Source: an uncultured Poribacteria bacterium
GTDB taxonomy: Bacteria > Poribacteria > WGA-4E > WGA-3G
Assembly (NCBI GenBank): GCA_951812525.1
Contig: OX638316.1
Span: forward strand, 2,328,630 to 2,392,629
Length of the DNA: 64,000 bases
Direction of reading: 5' to 3'
Positions 42,409-51,489 of this stretch are shown piece by piece. Under the pieces are notes generated by a model, which did no database searches, was not told where the DNA came from, and saw only the letters and a program-made list of their open reading frames with translations. Every line of letters begins with the position of its first letter. The first letter of the stretch is position 1. Made by a program: the position numbers and the translations under genes.

Positions 42409-42474
42409 CCCGGTGCGGCATGTAAAGCTAAGACAAATTATGCTTTCGTAGCATAATTTGGAAACCGCACCTAC
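42409..42474. repeat. second copy of the split GGTGCGG palindrome
   Basis: Near-identical to 41279-41345, including the CATGTAAAGCTAAGAC insert and its AAATTATGCT hairpin. It ends directly before the GAGGAGG ribosome-binding site of the next gene. Confidence 0.9.
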
Positions 42475-42497
42475 CGAGGTGAGGAGGTATCGACTCC

Positions 42498-45026
42498 ATG
42501 AAAAACCGAATGTTCACGCGAAATTTCGTTTGCGGCCCCATAACGGTGCTCCTGTTAATGTTCAGCGTTCACAGCATTGCAAATGCCCAAGGAACACTAA
42601 CGATCTCTCCAGCGTCTATCACGGGTAAATCGGGGGACGAATACCGCATTACAGTTACTGCGCAAGATGAAAATGGGGATCCAGTGAGCGGTGTCGTTGT
42701 CAACTTTGGGGTGAGTGAACCGAGTGGAAGGTTCTTACTGACTTCGGATGTAACAGACGACGACGGGACTGTTGAGAATATCTTTACGCTCCCAATTAGA
42801 AGTGCGACTGTTTATGCCAGTGCTACCGGCTATCGGACAGCATTCATACGCGTTAAAGTTGTATCTGAACCCCATAAGCTTGTGATAGTTTCTGGGGATA
42901 ATCAGGAGGGCGTGACAGGCACACAGCTCCCTTTACGCTTTGTCGTGAGAGTGGAGGATATCAACAATTATGCGCTTCCCGAACAGTTGGTGACGTTTTC
43001 GATAATTTCTGGTGAGGGAGATCTCGCAATAACAACTTTCAGGACGGATTCACACGGAGAGGCATGGACGATTCTTACCTTAGGGGACATTCCTGGTGAT
43101 AACGTTGTTGAAGCGAGCGTCGGTGATGTTCTACCCGTGCGCTTTCGTGCTACCGCTATCGCTATCGCAGAAAAATTGATAACTTCTTCCGGGATAGGCC
43201 AGACGGGATTTCCAAACAAGCCTCTCGCAGCGCCGCTTGTTGTTAAAGCAGTAGATCGCAACGGATACGGTGTTCATAGTGTGAAGGTCACGTTCAAGGT
43301 TACAGAAGGTGGTGGACGTGTCTCACCGTCTTGGATGTTGACAGATAACGACGGATTTGCTACAGCGGATTTCATGCCCAACACTCCCGGCACCGTCATC
43401 ATTGAAGCGAGTACTGACGCACTTTCGTCTGTGACCTTCATTGTGCAGGTTGCTGACCCGCCGGATAAGGTTCTAAGCGTTTCAGGGAGTAACCAGAACG
43501 GGGCACCGGGCACTCGGCTTCCTAAGCCGTTTGTGGTTGAAGTGCAGGATATAAACGCTGAACCTGTTGCAGGAGTCGTTGTAACCTTCACGGTAACTGC
43601 CGGTGGCGGAAACGTCTCTGAGACAACCGCTATCACCGGTGCGAACGGACAGGCGCAAACCTACCTCAGACTCGGAAGTATGTACGGCGTGACCACTGTC
43701 GAAGCGAGCGTCTCCGGTATTTTGAGGCAGGCAACGTTTGAAGCCACTTCTCAGGAACAGGTACTTGTTACGCCGGCGGCGCATCCGTCAATATATTGGA
43801 TAAGTACATCAGCTAATACACTCTATCGTCTCGTTGAGGCGAAAGTGGAAAACTTGGTATCCAGTTCACAGCATATCACAAGCCTCGCAGTTGATACGAC
43901 AAATAGGCTTCTCTATTTTGGTGTGAAGACCGGTGCAAATAGGGGTGAAATCCGGCGTTCGGAACTGACCGGTAGGAATATCCAAACGGTCAGGGAGTTG
44001 TTGAGCGTTCCGATGGATATTGCTCTGGACAGTTCCGGTAGAAAAATCTACTGGACAACTTCCGGCAAGGTTATGAGCATGGCGACAGAGGGCAGCAAGA
44101 GAGTCACGAGCATTGTCCGAGATCTCTTCAATCCGACATCGCTCGCCGTGTGGAAGGGCTATCTCTACTGGGCTGAGCCATTCGGACGAATTCGTCGGGT
44201 GAGACTCGCTCCGGACCAGAAGATACCTATGGATATTGCCACAGGCTTGCATGATCCGCGGAGCATCGCGATTGCGAAAGGTAAGATATACTGGGCCGAG
44301 CACTTCGGTGGCGGTCGTGGCAGACTCCGACGTGCTAACCTCAATGGCACAAAAATCGAAGAACTGAGGACATTCACAAGAGACGTGCCGATCGGGATTA
44401 CTATTGATGCTTTGGACAATAAAATTTACTGGACACTATCAACAGGCAAAATCCAGCGAGCAAACCTCGTAGGCAAATTCGTCACGGGTGTTGTCACGGG
44501 GTTGATAAGACCGGGTGTCATCGCACTTGATGGGACATTGCCGGACGATGAACCTGTTGCTGAGCAAACGACTGCAGCCGGGGCACCATCGGTGATACCT
44601 ACCAGACGTACTACGGTTCAGATGGACCGTATTCGGGAGCAGATTGAGATGTTGCGCGCATCGGGCGATACATCGCTTGTAGCGCAACAGGTATTGATGT
44701 ATCTCCAGCACCTCTTGGCATCCGCACGACCTGACGCAACGGTCTTATTGACAAACTATCCGAATCCGTTCAACCCAGAGACGTGGATACCCTATCACTT
44801 GGCAACCAGCACGGATGTGAAAATCAACATCTACAATGCACAAGGGGTATTGGTACGTGCGTTGACGCTCGGTCATCAGTCGGCGGGTTACTACACGAGC
44901 CGGAGTCGAGCGGCGTATTGGGATGGTCGGAACGCACTCGGTGAACGTGTTGCGAGTGGTGTCTATTTCTACCAGTTGCAAGCCGACGAGATTTCACCGA
45001 TGCGGAAAATGGTTATTTTGAAATAG
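42498..45026 (+). CDS. secreted Ig-like / YWTD propeller protein, paralogue of the 1,336-residue protein
   Basis: 842 residues from ATG 42498 with GAGGAGG 12 nt upstream. Signal peptide ITVLLLMFSVHSIANAQG. Four Big_1-type Ig modules follow (about 32-130, 130-230, 230-325, 325-425; VAGVVVTFTVTAGGGNVSET). The YWTD-type propeller spans about 430-690 (IYWISTSANTLYRLVEAKVE; IYWTTSGKVMSMATEGSKRV). The tail NYPNPFNPETWIPYHLA to MRKMVILK is nearly identical in DNA to that of the other gene. It lacks the dockerin and TPQ linker. The pair encloses the RAYT and its arrays, so duplication and recombination across the repeats is likely. Confidence 0.9.
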   Translation: MKNRMFTRNFVCGPITVLLLMFSVHSIANAQGTLTISPASITGKSGDEYRITVTAQDENGDPVSGVVVNFGVSEPSGRFLLTSDVTDDDGTVENIFTLPIRSATVYASATGYRTAFIRVKVVSEPHKLVIVSGDNQEGVTGTQLPLRFVVRVEDINNYALPEQLVTFSIISGEGDLAITTFRTDSHGEAWTILTLGDIPGDNVVEASVGDVLPVRFRATAIAIAEKLITSSGIGQTGFPNKPLAAPLVVKAVDRNGYGVHSVKVTFKVTEGGGRVSPSWMLTDNDGFATADFMPNTPGTVIIEASTDALSSVTFIVQVADPPDKVLSVSGSNQNGAPGTRLPKPFVVEVQDINAEPVAGVVVTFTVTAGGGNVSETTAITGANGQAQTYLRLGSMYGVTTVEASVSGILRQATFEATSQEQVLVTPAAHPSIYWISTSANTLYRLVEAKVENLVSSSQHITSLAVDTTNRLLYFGVKTGANRGEIRRSELTGRNIQTVRELLSVPMDIALDSSGRKIYWTTSGKVMSMATEGSKRVTSIVRDLFNPTSLAVWKGYLYWAEPFGRIRRVRLAPDQKIPMDIATGLHDPRSIAIAKGKIYWAEHFGGGRGRLRRANLNGTKIEELRTFTRDVPIGITIDALDNKIYWTLSTGKIQRANLVGKFVTGVVTGLIRPGVIALDGTLPDDEPVAEQTTAAGAPSVIPTRRTTVQMDRIREQIEMLRASGDTSLVAQQVLMYLQHLLASARPDATVLLTNYPNPFNPETWIPYHLATSTDVKINIYNAQGVLVRALTLGHQSAGYYTSRSRAAYWDGRNALGERVASGVYFYQLQADEISPMRKMVILK

Positions 45027-46389
45027 TTGTCAGTTATCAGATCTATAGATATAGCACTCCTCCGGAGTGCGAAGATAGATGTCTCTGTATTTCTATAGAC
45101 ATATCACGCCTCTGGCGTGAAGAGTTAAACCGCGCAGATTACCGATATATCTCTTGTGTTGAGATGTGTGGATGGATATAAGTATATTTTTGTTATTATT
45201 TTCCGCTAATATTCGGTTTGTTCCATTCCAGCTCTTTGCTCCAGCGGAGCAACATGTCTATAAAAAAAAATCTATGAAACGACCGCACTCCAGAGGAGTG
45301 GTATGTCTATAACGACCTATCTATTGGGCTAAAGATCTTGATATACACCTACGACATTGGTGTGTATTTGCGTTTATTCTTCTTATTATTTTCGCCTAAT
45401 ATTTGGCTTGTTCCATTTCGGCTCTTTGCTCCAGCGGAACAACATGTCTATAGAAAAAAGTCTATGAAACGACCGCACTCCAGAGGCGTGCTATGTCTAT
45501 AGCACGTAGCTTCTTTTTATTCGTTTCTTTGCTCCAGCGGAGCAATATGTCTATAGAAAAAAGTCTATGAAACGACCGCACTCCAGAGGCGTGCTATGTC
45601 TATAGCACGTAGCTTCTTTTTATTCGTTTCTTTGCTCCAGGGGAGCAATATGTCTATAGAAAAAAGTCTATGAAACGACCGCACTCCAGAGGAGTGCTAT
45701 GGCTATAGCGACTATCTGTTGGGCTAAAGATCTTGATATACACCTACGACATTGGTGTGTATTTGCGTTTATTCTTCTTATTATTTCCACCTAATATTCG
45801 GCTTGTTCCATTCCGGCTCTTTGCTCCAGCGGAGCAATATGTCTATAGAAAAAAGTCTATGAAACGACCGCACTCCAGAGGAGTGCTATGGCTATAGCGA
45901 CTGTTGGGCTAAAGATCTTGATATACACCTACCACATTGGTGTGTATTTACGTTTATTCTTATTATTATTTTCCGCTAATATTTGGCTTGTTCCATTTCG
46001 GCTCTTTGCTCCAGCGGAGCAATATGTCTATAGAAAAAAGGTCTGTGAAACGACCGCACTCCAGAGGCGTGGTATGTCTATAACGACCTATCTGTTGGGC
46101 TAAAGATCTTGATATACACCTACGACGTTGGTGTGTATTTACGTTTATTCTTTTTATTATTTTCCGCTAATATTCGGCTTGTTCCATTTCGGCTCTTTGC
46201 TCCAGGGGAGCAATATGTCTATAGAAAAAAGTCTATGAAACGACCGCACTCCAGAGGCGTGCTATGTCTATAGCACGTAGCTTCTTTTTATTCGTTTCTT
46301 TGCTCCAGGGGAGCAATATGTCTATAGAAAAAAGGTCTGTGAAATGACCGCACTCCAGAGGAGTGCTATGGCTATAACAACATAATAAA
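45027..46389. repeat. family-2 palindrome array (eight tandem units)
   Basis: Units start near 45236, 45428, 45530, 45632, 45825, 46008, 46197 and 46300. Each has TTTGCTCCAGCGGAGCAA, ATATGTCTATAGAAAAAAG, then CGCACTCCAGAGGAGTG and CTATGTCTATAG: two short hairpins carrying the same tail in inverted sense. Short units (about 102 bp) end TAGCACGTAGCTTC; long ones (about 185-195 bp) add a CTAAAGATCTTGATATACAC segment with an ACACC/GGTGT hairpin. Related solitary copies lie at 45040-45125. The array abuts the Y1 transposase gene. Confidence 0.92.
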
Positions 46390-46869
46390 TCATTCTTCAG
46401 ATAATGGATCCGAAACCGGGTCAAAAACATACTTCATATCATACGCAATTCCAAAACGCTCCAAAAACGCAAGATACTCGTCCCGAAACGTCCGACGCGA
46501 ATGATGCGCTTCCTGATTTTCAATATATGTGGCTACCTCGGCTATCTGAGAATGTGAATAGCTGAACGCACCAAACCCCTCTTGCCATGAAAATTGCCCT
46601 GTAGTCCAACGCTTCTGACTGATAAAACGTGTCGAATTTACCTTGATGTCTTTTACTAAACTGGACAGTGCCACGTTTGGGGTCATGCCTATCAGAATGT
46701 GGATATGGTCGGGCATTGAATTGATTTGAATCAATTTTTGTCCCTTATTGGTGATAATGCCGGTGATGTATTTGTGGAGTTCTGGCTTGTGAAGTTTAGG
46801 AATGAGTGCTTGTCTGCCTTTCACAGAAAACACAATGTGTACGTAGAGTTGGGTATAGGTATCTGCCAT
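46390..46869 (-). CDS. Y1 (HUH) transposase next to the family-2 array
   Basis: 159 residues from ATG 46869, GAGGAT five nt upstream. HUH motif is MPDHIHILIGMTP; the catalytic tyrosine is in VATYIENQEAHHSRRTF. The start (YTQLYVHIVFSVKGRQALIP) matches a common IS200-like group often annotated simply as transposase. Palindromes of one family lie on both sides (45.04-46.38 and 46.97-47.13 kb), so this protein is the natural candidate for mobilising them, in parallel with the RAYT and its GTAG palindromes. Ends of a conventional IS are not evident. Confidence 0.92.
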   Translation of the reverse strand: MADTYTQLYVHIVFSVKGRQALIPKLHKPELHKYITGIITNKGQKLIQINSMPDHIHILIGMTPNVALSSLVKDIKVNSTRFISQKRWTTGQFSWQEGFGAFSYSHSQIAEVATYIENQEAHHSRRTFRDEYLAFLERFGIAYDMKYVFDPVSDPLSEE

Positions 46870-46969
46870 AGATCCTCGTATGTTTCCAGAATTTGGTATA
46901 TCTATATCGGTGAATTCACCATATTATATATGAATTACCTGTTGTGTGTCAAGCTAAAACAGGTTAGAT

Positions 46970-47130
46970 ACATAGCACTCCTCCGGAGTGCGTTCATCTA
47001 AAAACGCCATTTTCTATAAACATAGCACTCCGCTGGAGTGGGGAAAGGATGACATCTCTAAACACCCTCCGATAAAAATGCCGTTTTCTATTCTCACTGC
47101 GGAGCAATATCACTCTGCTGGAGCGGGGAA
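46970..47130. repeat. family-2 palindromes on the far side of the transposase
   Basis: Four degenerate copies: GCACTCCTCCGGAGTGC (about 46976), GCACTCCGCTGGAGTG (47024), GCGGAGCAATATCACTC and CTGCTGGAGCGGGG (47098-47127), with repeats of AAAATGCCGTTTTCTAT and GGTGACATCTCTAAACACC between them. Confidence 0.8.
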
Positions 47131-47164
47131 AAGGTGACATCTCTAAACACCTCCCCAATTCCAC

Positions 47165-47193
47165 TTGACTTTCACTAAAAAACACGCTATACT
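47165..47193 (+). promoter_or_regulatory. sigma-70 promoter of the redoxin/monooxygenase gene
   Basis: TTGACT (47165-47170), 17-bp spacer, TATACT (47188-47193), 33 bp ahead of ATG 47226. The ribosome-binding site is CCGGAGGA. Confidence 0.82.
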
Positions 47194-47225
47194 TAACCCG
47201 TAAAAAAACCAACCGGAGGATCCCT

Positions 47226-49049
47226 ATGAAGCCTTATACACTAATACTTTTACTAGTTCTCGCGTTCACATCCGCAACACACGCAGCGTCCGAATACGCA
47301 ATCACAAACAAACACCGTGTAATCGAAGAGGCAACCCTAAACCAGACCGATGTCCCTGTCGGCACAAAACTGTCCGCCGTTAGTTTCACCACACTCGACG
47401 GTAAAACCCACACTTTAGACACGCTCACCAAACATGGGCATGTCGTCTTCGCATTCCTCGCTACTGAATGTCCAGTTGCGCAACGTTACACGATGCGCCT
47501 GAAACGACTCCACGCCGAATTCACATCACACACCTTCGTTGCGGTCTACGCCAACGAGAACGATTCTGTGGACGATGTGAAGGCGTACGTTGCCAAGGCG
47601 GAATCCCCCTTCCACGTTGTGAAAGACACCACAGGTAAACTCGCGCACACTTTCGGCGCAACGATGACACCACAGACATTTGTCTTGGATACATCGCGCA
47701 CCTTGAAATACCGCGGTGCCATCGACGATAACCGCTACGAAACACGCGTCAAACACCACTACCTACGCGACGCACTCATCGCAACCCGCGACGGCACCAC
47801 TGTCCCTGTACAAGAGACACCGGCATTCGGCTGCACGATCCATCTCCCTGAAACCGCGTTCCCTGAAGAGATTACCTATAGCGAACACATCGCACCGATA
47901 CTCCAGAAACAGTGCCAGACCTGCCACCGTCAAGGCGAAGTCGCACCTTTCACGCTCATCGACTATAGCGACGCAAAAGCGTGGGCGACCGAAATTGCGG
48001 AATACACGCAGGCACGACTCATGCCGCCGTGGAAACCCGCTCCGGGCTACGGCGATTTCAAAAACGAACGCCGCCTTACTGATACCGAAATCGAGATGAT
48101 TGCGCACTGGGTCGAATCTGGCGCGCCTGCTGGCGATCTTGATGCCGTGCCACCCGCCCCCGAATTCCATGACGGATGGGCACTCGGTGAACCCGACTGG
48201 ATCGCTGAGATGCCGGTCGAATACGAAATCGAGCCTGAAGGTGAAGACGAATATCGGCAGTTCATCATCCCCACCAACTTCGACACCGACATGTACGTTC
48301 AAGCCGTTGACGTGCAACCCGGCAACCGCAAAACCGTCCATCACGTCATCGCCTACCTTGATGTGAACGGCGAAGCCCGCAAACTCGACGCGCAGGACCC
48401 GAAACCCGGCTACATTACCGAAGGCACAGGCCCCGGATTTGACAGTGCAGGAACCGTTGGCGGTTGGGCACCCGGTGTTACGCCTGTTGTGTTGCCTGAA
48501 GGTGTCGGCTATCTCTTACCCAAGGGTGCGGACATCGTCATGCAGGTACACTACTACCGCACCGGACACCTCGAACGCGATCGCACGCGTTTGGGGCTCT
48601 ACTTCTCCAAGACCGAGAACACGACGAAACTGCACATCGGCGACGCTACCAACAGCGATTTCGTGATTCCGCCGGGTGACGGTTGGCATGAGGTATTGGC
48701 AGACAAGCACTTCAAGAGAGACGTCTATCTCCTCGCCTCGATGCCGCACATGCATCTTCTTGGGCGCGATATGCGCCTCGTCGCCACCACGCCTGAAGGC
48801 ATAAAGCACGACCTGATCTGGATCCAAGATTGGGATTTCAATTGGCAGGATGTCTATCATTACGAGGACCCGTTATTTTTACCGGCGGGTACCCGTGTCG
48901 AGTTGGTAGCGCATTTCGACAACTCGGCAGGAAACCCAGCGAATCCGCATGATCCGCCTGTCCCTGTGGGTTGGGGCGAGAAAACAACGGATGAGATGTG
49001 TATTGGGTTTTTGTATTATGTGAAGGCGAGTGAGTTTTCTTTTGAATAG
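47226..49049 (+). CDS. exported redoxin - haem c - copper monooxygenase-like fusion
   Basis: 607 residues with signal peptide (YTLILLLVLAFTSATHAA). Residues about 45-190 are a thioredoxin-like redoxin domain (VGTKLSAVSFTTLDGKTHTL, FLATECPVAQRY) with a single Cys at the usual CxxC site. A c-type haem site CQTCH lies near residue 230, followed by the MPPWKPAPGYGDF motif. Residues about 330-605 resemble the copper type II ascorbate-dependent monooxygenase fold: TVHHVIAYLDVNG (His pair), VMQVHYYRTG, MPHMHLLGRDM and the Met in TTDEMCIGF. A periplasmic redox enzyme is likely; the substrate is unknown. Confidence 0.85.
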   Translation: MKPYTLILLLVLAFTSATHAASEYAITNKHRVIEEATLNQTDVPVGTKLSAVSFTTLDGKTHTLDTLTKHGHVVFAFLATECPVAQRYTMRLKRLHAEFTSHTFVAVYANENDSVDDVKAYVAKAESPFHVVKDTTGKLAHTFGATMTPQTFVLDTSRTLKYRGAIDDNRYETRVKHHYLRDALIATRDGTTVPVQETPAFGCTIHLPETAFPEEITYSEHIAPILQKQCQTCHRQGEVAPFTLIDYSDAKAWATEIAEYTQARLMPPWKPAPGYGDFKNERRLTDTEIEMIAHWVESGAPAGDLDAVPPAPEFHDGWALGEPDWIAEMPVEYEIEPEGEDEYRQFIIPTNFDTDMYVQAVDVQPGNRKTVHHVIAYLDVNGEARKLDAQDPKPGYITEGTGPGFDSAGTVGGWAPGVTPVVLPEGVGYLLPKGADIVMQVHYYRTGHLERDRTRLGLYFSKTENTTKLHIGDATNSDFVIPPGDGWHEVLADKHFKRDVYLLASMPHMHLLGRDMRLVATTPEGIKHDLIWIQDWDFNWQDVYHYEDPLFLPAGTRVELVAHFDNSAGNPANPHDPPVPVGWGEKTTDEMCIGFLYYVKASEFSFE

Positions 49050-49062
49050 GTTCCATACGCTG

Positions 49063-49088
49063 CTGGCGAGGTTTCCTAACCTCGCCAG
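49063..49088. terminator. GTAG-type palindrome between convergent genes
   Basis: Stem CTGGCGAGGTT/AACCTCGCCAG with loop TCCT, 13 bp after the fusion gene and 40 bp before the stop of the convergent yihY. It may serve both as a terminator and as a repeat copy. Confidence 0.7.
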
Positions 49089-49128
49089 TGGTGCGATAAT
49101 TGTGATTTTAACACCACTGACCGCTACT

Positions 49129-50364
49129 TCACAACAACGACGCAACCGTAACGCTCTCCAGATGCTCGCGCTGCGATTCCCGCAGATCCCCTAACACACG
49201 CTCGCCCTCCTCAGACCGGAGCCCATTCGTGAGATGCACCGTCATCTCACCCTCCACCGCATCCACAATCTGCTGCAACGTGATAGATGCTAACCCACGC
49301 GCCGGCAAAAATCCAACCGTATCCCCTTCCACCTCATAGATGAGTCGTGCCGCCTTAAACCGATCGAGACACGACTCTACTATCTCTTCAGGGACACCCG
49401 AGATTGACACAACCTGCTCCCTTTGACACACACCGCGCCCTTTCGAGAAATGCTCGGCGACAATCAGGAACAACATAATCACATCCGAAGAATTGAGGTA
49501 GTTGCCTGTGGCTTGCTGGAACCGATTGTACTTAGCAGGTGCAGAATGGAAATGTTGTGTTGAGTTCGAGATCTCGGCACCCAGTAGGATTACCACCCAC
49601 GTTACATAAGTCCAAATGGCGAACACGACAAGCATCGCCAGCGCACCGTAGATGTCACTATAGTTTTTCCACACCAATTCCAAATAACGCCCGAAAGCCA
49701 GTCGTGCGATCTGGAACAGCGTACCCGCGACGAATGTCCCAAACAGTGCCGCACTCCACTTCACAAACGTGTTCGGCATCGCAATGTACATCAGGAAAAA
49801 CACACAATAGACGAGTACCCATGGGAACACATGTGCAAATACCCAGTTCGTCGCTGTCGAGAAAAACAGCCAGATCAGCAGTGGACCAACCGACAACAAC
49901 GTATAGAAGACAGCGTATTTCTGGAACGCCTGCACAATCGGCAATCGGTGGCGTGCCCCCCAAATGTCGTTGAAATGCTGCTCGACGGACATGAAGAGCA
50001 TCGTCGATACCAGAAGAAACAGCAAAAATCCACCGACACCCAGTCCCCCAAGATTTCTATTGGCAAATGCTGAGAGTTCTGATACAATTTCCTCCGCAGC
50101 ATAGCGCGGTAGAAAGTTGTCACGCAGCGCAACAATCAGTGGTGAATTGCCGTCTTCGACAACCCCAAACGTTTTTAGCAAGAACAGCGCAACTGCTGAT
50201 AGCGGCACAAGACACAACAGTGTGTGAAACGCAAGCGACGATGCTTGTTGCAGACATTTGTGCCCTATGAATTGATGCCACACGGTCACGCCTAGGCGCC
50301 AAGCCGACCTATGGAAACCCGTAGCATACCCCGCATATTTTTCGGAAAGGTTGTTTATAACCAT
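49129..50364 (-). CDS. YihY/UPF0761 family inner-membrane protein
   Basis: 411 residues from ATG 50364; an ATG at 50445 would add 27 residues and overlap the divergent gene. The family (once mislabelled RNase BN, also BrkB) has six membrane helices: LAFHTLLCLVPLSAVALFLL, LGGLGVGGFLLFLLVSTMLF, YTLLSVGPLLIWLFFS, VLVYCVFFLMYIAMP, and LAMLVVFAIWTYVTWVVILL ending in GAEI. VEQHFNDIWG is the family hallmark. A C-terminal cytoplasmic winged-helix-like part (about 320-411; ISGVPEEIVESCLDRFKAAR) is also typical. Function is unknown, possibly transport. It is divergent from the methyltransferase gene. Confidence 0.9.
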   Translation of the reverse strand: MVINNLSEKYAGYATGFHRSAWRLGVTVWHQFIGHKCLQQASSLAFHTLLCLVPLSAVALFLLKTFGVVEDGNSPLIVALRDNFLPRYAAEEIVSELSAFANRNLGGLGVGGFLLFLLVSTMLFMSVEQHFNDIWGARHRLPIVQAFQKYAVFYTLLSVGPLLIWLFFSTATNWVFAHVFPWVLVYCVFFLMYIAMPNTFVKWSAALFGTFVAGTLFQIARLAFGRYLELVWKNYSDIYGALAMLVVFAIWTYVTWVVILLGAEISNSTQHFHSAPAKYNRFQQATGNYLNSSDVIMLFLIVAEHFSKGRGVCQREQVVSISGVPEEIVESCLDRFKAARLIYEVEGDTVGFLPARGLASITLQQIVDAVEGEMTVHLTNGLRSEEGERVLGDLRESQREHLESVTVASLL

Positions 50365-50368
50365 ATCT

Positions 50369-51070
50369 ATGGCAGACTCAAAACCAGACCTGATTTCACG
50401 CTTGAAACGCAAACTCAGGCAAAACCGGCTTCTGTCCCTCCTCATTGGATGCCCTTATCCCGCCCCACGTTGGAATCGATGTGTTAAACGTCTACTCCGG
50501 CAGCTCAGCAGTGACGCGAGAGTTTTGGACCTGGGTGCAGGCACTCGACGCCGCGCACCAAACGTCATTAATCTCGAAATTGAACCGACGCCAGAAATCG
50601 ATCTCGTCGGCGACGGTCATTTTCTGCCTTTCAAAGACAACACCTTCGACGCTGTCATCTCCGAGGCTGTTCTGGAGCACGTCCATTCACCGGACCTCGT
50701 TGTCCGAGAGATATACCGTGTGCTCAAACCCAGCGGCTATATTTGTATTGCTGTCCCGTTTCTACAAGGCTATCACGCCTCACCCCACGATTACCAGCGA
50801 TGGACAGTTTCGGGTATTGTACAACTCTGCACCGCCTTCTCCGAGATCGAAAGCGGGGCGTGTGCGGGTCCCACTGCGTCCTTACACTGGATTTTCCGAG
50901 AGTACGTCGGACTTGCCTGTTCTTTCGGCAGTCTACTCCTTGCGAAAGCGGTTTCTCTGATTGTCGGGTGGATAACGTTTCCGTTGCTACTCTTAGACGG
51001 TCTGTTAGGTCTACACAAAAATGCCGACATCTTAGCGTCGGCGGTCTATTTTTTCGGCAGAAAACCGTAA
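50369..51070 (+). CDS. class I SAM-dependent methyltransferase
   Basis: 233 residues from ATG 50369. Motif I is RVLDLGAGTRRRAPNVINLE; motif II/III region is DGHFLPFKDNTFDAVISEAV with LEHVHSPDLVVREIYRVLKP, the Methyltransf_11 pattern; PFLQGYHASPHDYQRWT follows. Similar enzymes act in glycan or lipid modification, but the substrate is not visible. A C-terminal hydrophobic stretch (LACSFGSLLLAKAVSLIVGW) may touch the membrane. Its start lies only 4 bp from that of the divergent yihY gene, so each promoter must sit inside the other gene. Confidence 0.85.
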   Translation: MADSKPDLISRLKRKLRQNRLLSLLIGCPYPAPRWNRCVKRLLRQLSSDARVLDLGAGTRRRAPNVINLEIEPTPEIDLVGDGHFLPFKDNTFDAVISEAVLEHVHSPDLVVREIYRVLKPSGYICIAVPFLQGYHASPHDYQRWTVSGIVQLCTAFSEIESGACAGPTASLHWIFREYVGLACSFGSLLLAKAVSLIVGWITFPLLLLDGLLGLHKNADILASAVYFFGRKP

Positions 51071-51085
51071 TCTTTCCCACCCTTC

Positions 51086-51226
51086 AGGGTCATTTAGTTT
51101 TCCAATAATTTATATCTGGACGCCTGAACTTGTTCGGGACAATGCACGCAACCCGAATAAATTCAGGCATCCATCAACAGAAATCCTTCACATAAGTAAA
51201 CTTATTTCTTAAAACTAAATGCCCCT
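51086..51226. mobile_element. MITE-like element, complete copy B (141 bp)
   Basis: Same ends as copy A (left AGGGTCATTTAGTTTT, right end reverse complement AGGGGCATTTAGTTTT) and the same internal inverted repeat (GCCTGAACTTG ... TTCAGGCATCC). Compensatory changes on both arms (CCTGAA/TTCAGG here, CCCGAA/TTCGGG in copy A) suggest the hairpin is kept. 51227-51489 has GCCAATTGGCGATTAG-type repeats and no gene. Confidence 0.82.
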
Positions 51227-51489
51227 ACCCATCCTTGCCGTTTCCGTGTATTATATAGTATTGTATTGTGAAATGTCAAAATAAAAGTGGCTGGTAATTA
51301 GCAAGTAATGGTTGCCAATTGGCGATTAGTCGTTGGTGCTCGTAGGTTGGGTTGAGTGATCCACGAAAAGTCCGGTGTGTTTGGCACAGAATCTTCGGAT
51401 TATCAAAAACTGTGAATACTCAAAAATCCAAGCGAAACCCAACGCTTTTTGGCTGACAATCCATCGCCAATTGCTAATTACCAATCGCC

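Noticed and set aside
45236-46380. Possible CRISPR array or integron cassette array
   Set aside because: No unique spacers, no integrase or attC-like core, no cassette genes; units are tandem duplicates with two hairpins each.
49129-50445. Ribonuclease BN
   Set aside because: The old RNase BN label for this membrane family is wrong; the true RNase BN/Z is a metallo-beta-lactamase protein.
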